From positions 310,001-374,000 of the forward strand of contig JAFDWS010000002.1 in the NCBI GenBank assembly GCA_018268375.1: a stretch of DNA of 64,000 nt. Reading direction: 5' to 3'. Below are positions 1 through 7,191 of the stretch, one piece after another (within the stretch, counting starts at the first letter, position 1; the number at the start of each line of letters is the position of its first letter). This DNA is from Armatimonadota bacterium. GTDB taxonomy: Bacteria > Armatimonadota > Fimbriimonadia > Fimbriimonadales > Fimbriimonadaceae. The notes beneath the pieces are model-generated. The model made no database searches, was not told the DNA's origin, and saw nothing but the letters and a program-made list of their open reading frames with translations. The translations under genes and the position numbers were made by a program.

Positions 1-3
1 CAC

Positions 4-189
4 ATGTGGTGGTTGATAGGACTCGTGCTCTATGTTTCGCTTGCTATAGGTCTTGTGGCCGCGCAGGACTCGTCGAACGAAATCGACTGGGCGTCATGGA
101 GCACACCAAAGCAACTTTGGTACCTGGTGTGTTGGCCAAAACACATGTGGGTCGAGATTCAGAAGTGGCGCCGGATTTTGGAAGACTAA
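4..189 (+). CDS. Small single-span membrane protein, unknown
   Basis: The 61-aa product starts with one hydrophobic segment (about residues 2-20, WWLIGLVLYVSLAIGLVAA), probably a membrane anchor or uncleaved signal, followed by a Trp-rich polar tail. The next gene appears to start 1 nt after its stop, so the two are probably co-translated. The start lies 3 nt from the window edge, so an earlier start cannot be excluded. I recognise no family. Confidence 0.55.
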   Translation: MWWLIGLVLYVSLAIGLVAAQDSSNEIDWASWSTPKQLWYLVCWPKHMWVEIQKWRRILED

Positions 190-190
190 T

Positions 191-532
191 TTGATTCGTT
201 TCGACAACTGCCTTGAAGACCCATTGTCCTACCCACCAGGGCACATACTGCACTTCGCTGCGGGTAGTCGTCCAGTCACTCTCAAGGTGGTTTGTGCGAC
301 TCGGTTAAAACGCAACAGCGAAGGTCAGCGGCGTTTAATGTTGACCACTAGGTGCGACCACACTTTGGTCGACAAGTGGTTGTTGGGGGTCAGCGACGAC
401 CTTTTTGACAGTGTGCATTGTGTCGACGCACGTTGGAGTCTACAAGAACTATGGCTCGACCAGGGCGAGGTCTTCTTCATGTTCGTTGAACAGCACTGTC
501 AGCTGCCGTTGCTTGACGCCATGCTGGACTAA
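191..532 (+). CDS. Unknown protein with C-terminal LD tag
   Basis: The reading frame is open from position 53, but the part before the previous gene's stop is a shadow of that gene. I start at TTG 191, one base after that stop, giving 113 aa. The C-terminus is LPLLDAMLD, matching the S/T-x-L-D-x-x-L tag found on more than twenty proteins here. No enzyme motif is visible. The 3' end overlaps the convergent gene at 449-778 by 84 bp. The TTG start is uncertain. Confidence 0.55.
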   Translation: MIRFDNCLEDPLSYPPGHILHFAAGSRPVTLKVVCATRLKRNSEGQRRLMLTTRCDHTLVDKWLLGVSDDLFDSVHCVDARWSLQELWLDQGEVFFMFVEQHCQLPLLDAMLD

Positions 533-778
533 TGGGACGCACTTAGCATCTCGGGTCAAACTACGGTACTCGCAACCTTCCTCTAGGCAAGTGTCTGTCG
601 TCCAATTGGCGTTGATGCCGTAGACTCCAAAGGATTCTGACAATCCCCAACGTTCCAGATACTGTCGGGCTACCGCTTCAGTCGGCCACACACTGCCGCC
701 GGCGAGTTTGTCAAAGCCGTCTGGATGTTCGGCGAAGAGTGGCTCGTAGACGTCTTTGCGGCCGACTGTGTAGAGCAT
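449..778 (-). CDS. Conserved phage/actinobacterial-type unknown protein
   Basis: A 109-aa protein. The central part (WPTEAVARQYLERWGL, then FGVYGINANWTTDT and a RSLTRDAKCVPL stretch) follows the pattern of a family of small unknown proteins in phages and bacteria with W-T/E-A-R-x-Y-L and YG-x-x-A-x-W-x-T-D-T signatures. This is recalled similarity, not a search. It begins 4 nt after the stop of the upstream gene (783-1322), so the two form an operon. The last ~28 residues run antisense to the neighbouring gene. Confidence 0.7.
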   Translation of the reverse strand: MLYTVGRKDVYEPLFAEHPDGFDKLAGGSVWPTEAVARQYLERWGLSESFGVYGINANWTTDTCLEEGCEYRSLTRDAKCVPLVQHGVKQRQLTVLFNEHEEDLALVEP

Positions 779-782
779 GGGA

Positions 783-1322
783 TTAGGCCTTAATCAACAC
801 GGCCACGACGGCATCGCTGTTGATGACTCCCATTCCTTCTCGAGACTTGTCAAATCCTGGTCTGGGACACGCACCGACGAAGGGTGCAGGGGCCAGCACG
901 TAAACGACGTTGGTAGGGCACCATTCGTTGACAATCAGTTCTTCCTTGTCCGAGCACCATTCACGTACTGCGGCCTCGTTGTCCGGGTGGGTGATGACGA
1001 CTCCAGTGACATATGCGCTGTTGTTCAGCATGGCGCTGGCTTTGTCCAGTGTGTCGTTCGTGAACACCTCTGCGTGTACTATCGACAGCGTCACCTCAGA
1101 GGCCTTGGCCAAGATGTCAAAAAACACCTTTTCCTTGTCCTCCACCGTCGCTTCTTCCCAGTCAAGGAACGGGACGATGATTTCCTCGTTGTCGCGATAG
1201 CTCCGGACTTCAGTCGGGCTCATGGCGATAGTGGCCACGCTGCCGCGGTCGATTTCATACCGGCCTAAGCCGGGTTGTGGGACTTCGTCCACCAACAGGG
1301 CGCGCTCGTAAACGGTGTGCAT
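783..1322 (-). CDS. Unknown 179-aa protein
   Basis: First gene of a two-gene leftward operon. The product is mixed alpha/beta with conserved-looking blocks (GRYEIDRGSVATI, YVTGVVITHPDNEAA, NVVYVLAPAPFVG) but no catalytic motif I can name. Its 5' flank (1323-1426) carries two related palindromes that could be operators. A CACAAT hexamer ends 6 nt before the ATG, fitting the leaderless pattern. Confidence 0.65.
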   Translation of the reverse strand: MHTVYERALLVDEVPQPGLGRYEIDRGSVATIAMSPTEVRSYRDNEEIIVPFLDWEEATVEDKEKVFFDILAKASEVTLSIVHAEVFTNDTLDKASAMLNNSAYVTGVVITHPDNEAAVREWCSDKEELIVNEWCPTNVVYVLAPAPFVGACPRPGFDKSREGMGVINSDAVVAVLIKA

Positions 1323-1426
1323 GAATGTATTGTGCCTAGAATTGCAAAAACAGAGTTCGGAACTCTATATTTGCCAAGCCCTTTCTATTTTTTCAAGCGA
1401 GTTCGAACTCAGCTTAGACTGAACAC
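1323..1426. promoter_or_regulatory. Intergenic region with two related palindromes
   Basis: This 104-bp gap between the array's distal end and the start of the 783-1322 gene holds AGAGTTCGGAACTCT (1352-1366, inverted repeat around CGG) and the perfect 12-bp palindrome GAGTTCGAACTC (1399-1410). They share the half-site GAGTT/AACTC and lie about 46 bp apart centre to centre. A pair of operators for a dimeric repressor is the simplest reading. The region could also act as a CRISPR leader or trailer. Confidence 0.4.
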
Positions 1427-2055
1427 CCTGTTAGAGTGCCACGTTTGACCAGTGGATACAACCAGTGGTGGAATGGTCATTGCCGACTTTGGCCTGTTAG
1501 AGTACCACGTTTGACCAGTGGATACAACGTGCATAGATTTGTATAAGTACACCTATGGCCTGTTAGAGTACCACGTTTGACCAGTGGATACAACAGGTCT
1601 TTATTCGCGTTCGGCTGAGCGGACCCTGTTAGAGTACCACGTTTGACCAGTGGATACAACTTCGGCAATGGTCAGTGTTGCGGTCACAGGCCTGTTAGAG
1701 TACCACGTTTGACCAGTGGATACAACTTGCCCGTTGGAAGCGTTGTCGCTCATAAGCCTGTTAGAGTACCACGTTTGACCAGTGGATACAACTTGCTGTG
1801 CAACACGGACACGAGCAAGCGACCTGTTAGAGTACCACGTTTGACCAGTGGATACAACCTTACATTGTCGGGCGCACACTGACCAAGTCCTGTTAGAGCA
1901 CCACGTTTGACCAGTGGATACAACCTCCTGGAAGGCGGAGCAACGATGTTGTCGCCTGTTAAAGTACCACGTTTGACCAATTGATACAACAGAGTACAAG
2001 AGACGACGTATCGACAAAAGTTGCGATTGTACCACGTTTGACTGATTGATACAAC
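1427..2055 (-). CRISPR. CRISPR array, 10 repeats and 9 spacers of 30 nt
   Basis: Repeats of 36 nt start at 1427, 1493, 1559, 1625, 1691, 1757, 1823, 1889 and 1955; a tenth, degenerate 35-nt copy lies at 2021-2055. Every spacer is exactly 30 nt. Read on the minus strand the repeat begins GTTGTATCCACTGG and ends CTCTAACAGG; GTTGTA is a common start for type II-C repeats. Repeats 2-7 counted from position 1427 are identical; the first and eighth each differ by one base, and the two nearest cas9 (1955 and 2021) are degenerate. On the minus strand each repeat holds TTGTAT-N17-TACTCT, a possible built-in promoter; the cas9-proximal copy improves the second box to TACAAT. No spacer obviously matches this window by eye. 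Confidence 0.97.
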
Positions 2056-2102
2056 GTACCGTTTCAAAACGAGGCTGCGGCATTCACCAACACCAAGGGC
2101 TA

Positions 2103-2220
2103 CAAACACAAGGGGCACCATTGCTGGCGCCCTTCGTCTAGAACCTTTTGTGAGGCCCGTGCGACCCTGTTTCCAGGCTCGTGTTTTTCTTTGTATCCAC
2201 TTGGTCAAACGTGGTACAAT
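2103..2220 (-). ncRNA. Predicted tracrRNA
   Basis: The anti-repeat occupies 2189-2220 on the minus strand and pairs with the crRNA repeat over about 26 bp with a single 1-nt bulge (repeat TTGTATCCACT/GGTCAAACGTGGTAC). It is followed by CGA-G-CCTG-GAAA-CAGG-G-TCG (about 2162-2181), a hairpin with a GAAA tetraloop, and GGGCGCCA-GCAA-TGGTGCCC (2113-2132), an 8-bp hairpin with a GCAA tetraloop. The second stem is fully paired only on the minus strand (a G-U pair there is an A-C mismatch on plus), which fixes the direction. A TTGACA-N18-TACATT promoter sits just upstream at the cas9 stop. The 3' end is a guess. Confidence 0.75.
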
Positions 2221-5200
2221 CAATGTACCGCAGTACCTACAAGCATGTCAAGGTCATAGGTCTCTTTTTGCGTTTTTTGTGCTGGAATTTTTTGTACGGG
2301 CACAGGTGTCGATATAGGCACTAAACACGTGGCGGCGATGACGCGGCCTGTAATGTCGCGCTGCACCTTCCAGAGTGACTTGTCACCCAGGCGCAGAGGC
2401 AGTTTGGTGACACGGACGGCTTTGTGCAGCAACAACCGTTCGGGGTCTGAGGTAGGCCGCAGAAGTTTACCATTTTGGTCTACTTCGTCTTCGCTTTTGA
2501 GGACTGGAGCAAAAATGACACGGTTCTCATTCGACCCTGCGAAACTGGCGGCATAGAACACGACGTCGGTCTCAAGGTCGAGCATGGTGTCCTTTGGCAC
2601 GGCAGTCCTTGTTGTGTACATCAGCTCGTCATGTCGCTTGAGGTATGTGACTGCGTCTGTGGCGCGTTGTGTTTGGCGTTGCAAGTGTTGGGCGGTGCAA
2701 ACAAAACGCACGTTGTCTTTGTCTAACACGACTGCCACGTCCTTGTATAGAGGATTGATTTCTAATACGCGAGTCCTTTGCCCATGGATGCCAGTCTGTG
2801 GCCGCTCTAAGTTGCTCAGTCCTCCACAGAACGTCTTTACCTTGTGTACCAATCCGTTCGGCGTGGCCACATGGTGCATTTTTTTGACTTCGACACCGTG
2901 CGTCTCGACAGTCGACAACATTAGTTCAAACATATTTCGCGAGAGTGGCAAGTCGGCAGCGGTATTGTTGTATCGAGAACCACCGAACACAGCGGTGACA
3001 AGTTCTGCGGCCGACGAAACGGTCTTTTCTCCCAACTTGTACCCATTGTTGTTTGCCATCTCATGCATCTTCCATATTTTCTTGAGCACGGTGTTCACCG
3101 AACGATACTGTGTGTGAATTGTGACCTTGTCCGGCGTGATAGTCTCTCCTATCGGGTTCGGGGCGTACTTTGGCTCTACTGGGTCAGGAGCGTACAGCCG
3201 GACGGGTGTGATGTGTTCAAACTTATCCAGGAGCCAGTAAACGTCAGTTGGTGGTGCTTGGACTTTGCGCTTGTCCTTCTTATAAGCCGCGTACGAGGCG
3301 TCGTCGACGTGGGCTATGACAAACGAGTCGACAATATGATGACGATGGTCGTTGCGGTCTTTACTGGTGCCGACAACACGACCACTTGCTGGCAAATTGA
3401 GGTTGTGCAACCCCCATGCTTGGCGCAAATAAGCCGTGTCATATCCCTTGACTATTTGGACTGTCACCTTGGCGCCAGGCAGGTACTGGGAGATTTTTAC
3501 CCTCATTGCTTGCGCAGTCTGCCGCGCGACAAGAGCGGAGACTTGACTTAGTGAACTCGGAGCAAGCGATTGTGCTTGCTGTCGGTCGAAGTCAATGCGC
3601 TCCAACAACACATCGAAGGACTTGTGTTTTCGTGCCCAGCCTTTCAGCCGTTTTTTGGCGTCTTTCAGCATCGAGGAGTCTAGTTCCGAGGGCAGTTTGT
3701 CGCCTTTGACCTTTTTATTGAACTGTTCGTCGTCCAGGACTATGTTCCAGTCGTCGTCTACTCCTGAGGATTTGCGGTTAAAGGCGTGGTCAAGGTTGAC
3801 TCCGTCGGCCAACAACGCCTGGGCAAGAGAGATACTACGACCCGTCCATGCACCAATCGCAGCAGAAGTTTCTTTACCATCTTTATCGACACTACCACCT
3901 TGCGCAAGGAACTTTTTGAACCGACGCCAGCTTTTATCCGCATGAGCACCGACTTGAGCGCATGCCTTTTCGTGCTTTTTGCGCAACATTCCGTTCATCA
4001 TGTTGGACTTCAATATGGCCGCTCTTTCGCTTTCACCTTTGGTCAGTTCGCGGGCCAACTCGACGCGCATCACAATTTCAAGGTCTTCGGGTGCTATCTC
4101 TCTGTTTGCAATAGCGTCTTTAACTCCTTTCAGACAACCTTGCACCTGTGCGGTGGCGGCATCAATGGCAAACCGTGCACTGGGAGCATTGACTTTCCCC
4201 AGCCTGGGGGTTTGTGGCCATTGAAGAAGGACTGTGGTTTGATAAAAGTCGAAACACGCGTCGTCTGGCTTGCGCGCAGCCAGAAACTGTCCATGTGCTT
4301 GCGCAGGTTGGTTGAGCATAACTTTGTTGAGCAATAGAATCGCCTTGCGCGAAAAAGCGCTCCGACCAGCGGCAGACCATGACGACAAGACCTTGTCCTG
4401 GTCGTCGTTCAAAGTGCGGTTCTGACCAGGAAAGACTGCCGCAAGCAAGTCTTCGACGGCCGAAGCATAATCGTCCACGAACGGAGTCAGCAACAAATCT
4501 TGGACTCGCTCTCGGGCTTTCAACACCTGTAAATCCGTGTCGTCTCCTGGGACCAAAGACTTGACGAACATTGCAGTATAAGGCACGTTCACTTTGACGT
4601 CTGCCGCTTTGACGGTAATGGCTGACGTTTTGGAACTAGGCAATATCCCAGCGATTTTCAGGAGAGGTCGAATGGAAATTTGTTTTCGAGGCTGGGTTTG
4701 AGACCACTGTGCGCACAAGGTGTCGTAAGCTGTTTGTAGTTGCTGGTTGGTCAATGGGCGTTCTTGGTCGTTTTGCACCAATCGCACGTTGGTCAACGTG
4801 TTGAGCGCAGAAAAAGTCTCAGCGTCAGGAAGCTTGGATTGTGCGACGGTCTTGAAAGAATACACCGAACACCGACGAGTACGCAAGGTCGTATTTCGAG
4901 GCTCTTCAAAGACAAACGCTTCAATCAACCTTTGTCTTTCCTGTTCGTCTAGCCAAGATTGTCCTTGTAGAACCAGCCTGACTTCCTCGACGACACTGTG
5001 CCGGGCCGCATTGCGGTGTCCTCTGATTTTGCCTGTGTCAGTCAAAATTTGCAAGAAAGCTTCGGACAAACCACCATTGGCAGTCTTTAAGTCTTCGATG
5101 TACTTGGTATTGGGTGCAATTTTGTCAGAGTCGAGTTTGGCCTGAGTCTTATCCAGCCTCCGTTGGCGAATTTTAACCCCTCGGTGGTTGTGCCAAAAGT

Positions 5201-5594
5201 GCAGAACGTCCATGACCTCTGCGACCGAAACAGGTCGCTGCTTGGCCGTGACGGACAGTTGGTATAGTCGCGTGGCTTGACAACCCTGGTCACGTCCTTT
5301 GGGAGGCAATGTGGGCACCCATTGTACTTTTTTAGTCTGAGCAACGACGGCCAATGCTTGCTCAAACTTGTGTCGTCGAGCTTTGCGTCGTTGGTAAGAC
5401 GTCCGTTGTCGCTGAATCACACGGTCTTTAGAAAACTCACACGAGCCGTCTTTGCCATTGACAACTGAACGAAAATGTGCCACAGCGGCCATTGGTGGAA
5501 CAACCGGGCGACCTGCGATAGAGACACCTTGTACGTAACAACTTGCTGACCCTGTGCCAGTGTCACAGCCGACGCGAACTTTTATCCGACCCAT
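2220..5594 (-). CDS. cas9: Cas9, compact type II-C-like RNA-guided DNA endonuclease
   Basis: A 1124-aa protein (NmeCas9 class size) with the Cas9 domain order. RuvC-I is VRVGCDTGTGSA with Asp11. An Arg-rich bridge helix follows at about 62-82 (QRRKARRHKF), then a long REC lobe. RuvC-II is IVMRVELARE with Glu512. The HNH domain has VNLDHAF (His603) followed by WNIVL (Asn617) and the N-x-K-x-K-G-D-K-L-P block. RuvC-III is DRNDHRHHIVDS with His753 and Asp756, then a C-terminal PAM-interacting region. All catalytic residues appear present. I start at ATG 5594 because TACACT ends 6 nt before it; a GTG at 5615 would add 7 residues. The C-terminus DLDMLV loosely resembles the LD tag. No cas1, cas2, csn2 or cas4 lies nearby, so it may use a fixed array, perhaps against rival phages or plasmids or for self-regulation. 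Confidence 0.95.
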   Translation of the reverse strand: MGRIKVRVGCDTGTGSASCYVQGVSIAGRPVVPPMAAVAHFRSVVNGKDGSCEFSKDRVIQRQRTSYQRRKARRHKFEQALAVVAQTKKVQWVPTLPPKGRDQGCQATRLYQLSVTAKQRPVSVAEVMDVLHFWHNHRGVKIRQRRLDKTQAKLDSDKIAPNTKYIEDLKTANGGLSEAFLQILTDTGKIRGHRNAARHSVVEEVRLVLQGQSWLDEQERQRLIEAFVFEEPRNTTLRTRRCSVYSFKTVAQSKLPDAETFSALNTLTNVRLVQNDQERPLTNQQLQTAYDTLCAQWSQTQPRKQISIRPLLKIAGILPSSKTSAITVKAADVKVNVPYTAMFVKSLVPGDDTDLQVLKARERVQDLLLTPFVDDYASAVEDLLAAVFPGQNRTLNDDQDKVLSSWSAAGRSAFSRKAILLLNKVMLNQPAQAHGQFLAARKPDDACFDFYQTTVLLQWPQTPRLGKVNAPSARFAIDAATAQVQGCLKGVKDAIANREIAPEDLEIVMRVELARELTKGESERAAILKSNMMNGMLRKKHEKACAQVGAHADKSWRRFKKFLAQGGSVDKDGKETSAAIGAWTGRSISLAQALLADGVNLDHAFNRKSSGVDDDWNIVLDDEQFNKKVKGDKLPSELDSSMLKDAKKRLKGWARKHKSFDVLLERIDFDRQQAQSLAPSSLSQVSALVARQTAQAMRVKISQYLPGAKVTVQIVKGYDTAYLRQAWGLHNLNLPASGRVVGTSKDRNDHRHHIVDSFVIAHVDDASYAAYKKDKRKVQAPPTDVYWLLDKFEHITPVRLYAPDPVEPKYAPNPIGETITPDKVTIHTQYRSVNTVLKKIWKMHEMANNNGYKLGEKTVSSAAELVTAVFGGSRYNNTAADLPLSRNMFELMLSTVETHGVEVKKMHHVATPNGLVHKVKTFCGGLSNLERPQTGIHGQRTRVLEINPLYKDVAVVLDKDNVRFVCTAQHLQRQTQRATDAVTYLKRHDELMYTTRTAVPKDTMLDLETDVVFYAASFAGSNENRVIFAPVLKSEDEVDQNGKLLRPTSDPERLLLHKAVRVTKLPLRLGDKSLWKVQRDITGRVIAATCLVPISTPVPVQKIPAQKTQKETYDLDMLVGTAVH
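2222..2251 (-). promoter_or_regulatory. Predicted tracrRNA promoter inside the cas9 3' end
   Basis: On the minus strand TTGACA (2246-2251) and TACATT (2222-2227) are separated by 18 bp, placing the start point around 2215, at the beginning of the anti-repeat. The -35 box is made by the codons for Leu-Asp-Met near the Cas9 C-terminus. TTGACA is a perfect sigma-70-type match. Confidence 0.6.
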
Positions 5595-5704
5595 CCAGCA
5601 AGTGTACCCGTGCACAGGAATGAAAAAATAGGCCTGACATACCTGTGGCTTTCAGTAGACAAGCCGTTTTTTCAATGAAGTTTGAACCCAAACAGGTGCA
5701 GGCC

Positions 5705-5740
5705 GTTGTAGTTGTACCACGTTTGACCGGTTGATACAAC
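5705..5740 (-). repeat. Solitary degenerate CRISPR repeat upstream of cas9
   Basis: Minus-strand GTTGTATCAACC-GGTCAAACGTGG-TACAACTACAAC, clearly the array repeat with the same GTTGTATCAA start as the degenerate array copies. It lies about 110 bp upstream of the cas9 start and carries TTGTAT-N17-TACAAC pointing toward cas9. It could be the cas9 promoter, a lone crRNA-like or regulatory RNA, or an array relic. The rest of the 5595-5760 gap holds only the TACACT box before cas9 and no gene. Confidence 0.8.
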
Positions 5741-5760
5741 TCATAGCTCCACCACAGACC

Positions 5761-6099
5761 TCACCAATCGAAGTCGTCTTGCATCGCTGACACGTCCCAC
5801 TGGTCTTCGTCGGCAATGCTGAGCGGGTTCCGCGGCGCCAGCTCTAGCGACCCAGGCGGCATGGCCATGACGCCGGCCGGCACGAACACAAAACCGTCGT
5901 CCAATTTGAGGACTTGCATGTACGGTGCGAGGCGGTACCTGATAACGTGGTGGTTGGTGGGCGCGTCAGACCGTGCGAACAGCTTGCGCAAGTGGTCTGA
6001 ATAGTCCGGGCCAGGGGCTTTGCCCCCATTGGCGTCCTCGAACGTCTTCCATGCGGCGTCCAGGTAATCCTTCATCGCGACAGCTTCGTCGTACGTCAT
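5761..6099 (-). CDS. Unknown acidic 112-aa protein
   Basis: I start at ATG 6099 because TATCAT ends 7 nt upstream; a start at 6126 would add 9 residues. The product (YDEAVAMKDYLDAAWKTFEDANGG at the N-terminus, very acidic C-terminus ending DDFDW) has no motif I recognise. It is the next gene upstream of cas9 on the same strand, with the solitary repeat between them. Confidence 0.6.
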   Translation of the reverse strand: MTYDEAVAMKDYLDAAWKTFEDANGGKAPGPDYSDHLRKLFARSDAPTNHHVIRYRLAPYMQVLKLDDGFVFVPAGVMAMPPGSLELAPRNPLSIADEDQWDVSAMQDDFDW

Positions 6100-6190
6100 G
6101 GACTTAATGATACCTTGTCGTGTCATAATGGTCGCACATGTCGAAGGCAGTCAATTCTTCCGGAATTCTTACAATCGAGGAGGTCGAGTG

Positions 6191-6412
6191 ATGTACCAGG
6201 CGAAGGTGTTCCATGCCCAGACTGGTGCGGTCATAAAGGACCTTGAGGTGGAGATGAACAAATGGCTCGAGGCGAACCCAGACATCGTTATTCATGCAAT
6301 GACGTCGATGGCCGAGTCGCACTTGTCGCTGTACGTCGTCACGATTTTGTACGAGAAGCGCAAGAAAGCGTCAGTGACCTCGTTGGACGACTGCCTGCCG
6401 CCGTACGATTGA
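6191..6412 (+). CDS. Unknown 73-aa protein with C-terminal LD tag
   Basis: One of the few genes here with a clear Shine-Dalgarno sequence (GGAGG at 6179-6183, 7 nt before ATG 6191) as well as a TACAAT box at 6170-6175. The product ends SVTSLDDCLPPYD, a good match to the shared tag. Otherwise it is a small alpha/beta protein of unknown role. Confidence 0.65.
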   Translation: MYQAKVFHAQTGAVIKDLEVEMNKWLEANPDIVIHAMTSMAESHLSLYVVTILYEKRKKASVTSLDDCLPPYD

Positions 6413-6420
6413 GGTGCCGG

Positions 6421-6726
6421 CTAGTTAGAAAGCCAGTCAGCAAATTTCTGAGCCAATGCTTGTGACCGAAATCGGTTCCAGGTCTTGCCTCCTAGTGACA
6501 CCACCAAGGGATGTTGTTCGGGAACCCTGTCGTCTTGTCTTACAACCCCAGACACTACAGCCAACACGCGCACTGTCCAATCAGTGTCATCCGAGCCACT
6601 GATGTTTACTTGTACGGGCTGGGCGCGCATTTGCTCGCGACATTCTTCTGCCTCTAATCGGTCGAGACGGTTCGTAATTCCCAATGACGTCAATATATCT
6701 TGCTCAGTGTCTTGTTCAGTGTTCAC
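6421..6726 (-). CDS. Unknown 101-aa protein
   Basis: GTG start at 6726, 7 nt after TATAAA, which belongs to a strong promoter built from a tandem repeat (6729-6762). The product has an acidic helical N-terminus (ILTSLGITNRLDRLEAEE) and a beta-rich middle. No family recognised. Confidence 0.6.
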   Translation of the reverse strand: MNTEQDTEQDILTSLGITNRLDRLEAEECREQMRAQPVQVNISGSDDTDWTVRVLAVVSGVVRQDDRVPEQHPLVVSLGGKTWNRFRSQALAQKFADWLSN

Positions 6727-6728
6727 GT

Positions 6729-6762
6729 CTAATTTTATACGTCAACTAATTTTATACGTCAA
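6729..6762 (-). promoter_or_regulatory. Promoter made by a 17-bp tandem duplication
   Basis: CTAATTTTATACGTCAA occurs twice in tandem (6729-6745 and 6746-6762). On the minus strand each copy holds TTGACG followed directly by TATAAA. The upstream copy's TTGACG and the downstream copy's TATAAA are exactly 17 bp apart, giving a near-consensus promoter for the 6421-6726 gene. Confidence 0.65.
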
Positions 6763-6772
6763 CACAACAAAA

Positions 6773-6800
6773 TTGTCGTACGACAAATCTGTCGTACAAG
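6773..6800 (+). promoter_or_regulatory. Palindromic operator and promoter for the HAD gene
   Basis: TTGTCGTACGACAA (6773-6786) is a perfect 14-bp palindrome, followed by a half-site TGTCGTACAA (6790-6799). TTGTCG and TACAAG, 16 bp apart, are the likely -35 and -10 of the gene starting at 6807, so a dimeric repressor on the palindrome would block it. Confidence 0.55.
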
Positions 6801-6806
6801 TCCTAG

Positions 6807-7187
6807 GTGGAACTCAAGAGCTACCTTATCGACATCGACGGCACTATCTGCGACGACATCCCGAACGAAGAGCCTGAGCGCATGGCCACCGCGGCCGTTT
6901 TTGAAGACGCCTTGGCGACCATCAACCAATGGTACGACGAAGGTCATGAAATCACCTTCTTTACTGCCAGGACGACCGAACATGCAGAAGTGACCGAAAC
7001 GTGGTTACAGGCGAACGGGTTCAAGTACCACGGGGTCATTTATGGTAAACCGCGTTTTGATGGACGCCCCTACCACTGGATTGACAACCGACCTGTCCGG
7101 GCCACGACCTATCTCGACCGTTTTACGCACATGAAGAAGACAGTGAAGGAAATCGAGGTCTTTGCGGACGAACCTGCTATAATCTGA
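6807..7187 (+). CDS. HAD-superfamily phosphatase
   Basis: A 126-aa HAD hydrolase. Motif I is DIDGTICDD (residues ~8-16, nucleophile in DxDGT), motif II is the Thr of FFTART, a Lys in YGKPRFD fits motif III, and WIDNRPV supplies a later Asp. It resembles the small cap-less phosphatases related to polynucleotide phosphatase and sugar-phosphate HADs; the substrate is unknown. GTG start at 6807 with TACAAG 6 nt upstream. A TATAAT promoter for the next gene lies inside its last codons. Confidence 0.85.
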   Translation: MELKSYLIDIDGTICDDIPNEEPERMATAAVFEDALATINQWYDEGHEITFFTARTTEHAEVTETWLQANGFKYHGVIYGKPRFDGRPYHWIDNRPVRATTYLDRFTHMKKTVKEIEVFADEPAII

Positions 7188-7191
7188 CCAA

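Noticed and set aside
2021-2150. A tracrRNA on the plus strand starting from the degenerate repeat at 2021-2055
   Set aside because: The downstream hairpin has an A-C mismatch on the plus strand but is fully paired (G-U) with a GNRA loop on the minus strand, and the TTGACA/TACATT promoter lies on the minus side.
1477-2223. Long reading frames across the CRISPR array (e.g. 1601-2083, 1750-2223 and 1477-1668 on the minus strand, 1643-1882 on the plus strand)
   Set aside because: They are made of the repeat translated over and over (STGQTWYSNR, YPLVKRGTLTG), an artefact of 66-nt repeat-spacer units that are a multiple of three.
2584-4337. Several plus-strand frames over 100 aa opposite cas9
   Set aside because: Cys/Ser/Arg-rich low-complexity translations with no promoter pattern, antisense to conserved Cas9 motifs.
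2220-5594. Cas12 or TnpB-type or IscB identity for the large protein
   Set aside because: An HNH domain sits between RuvC-II and RuvC-III and there is an Arg-rich bridge helix and long REC lobe; IscB is about half this size and Cas12/TnpB lack HNH.
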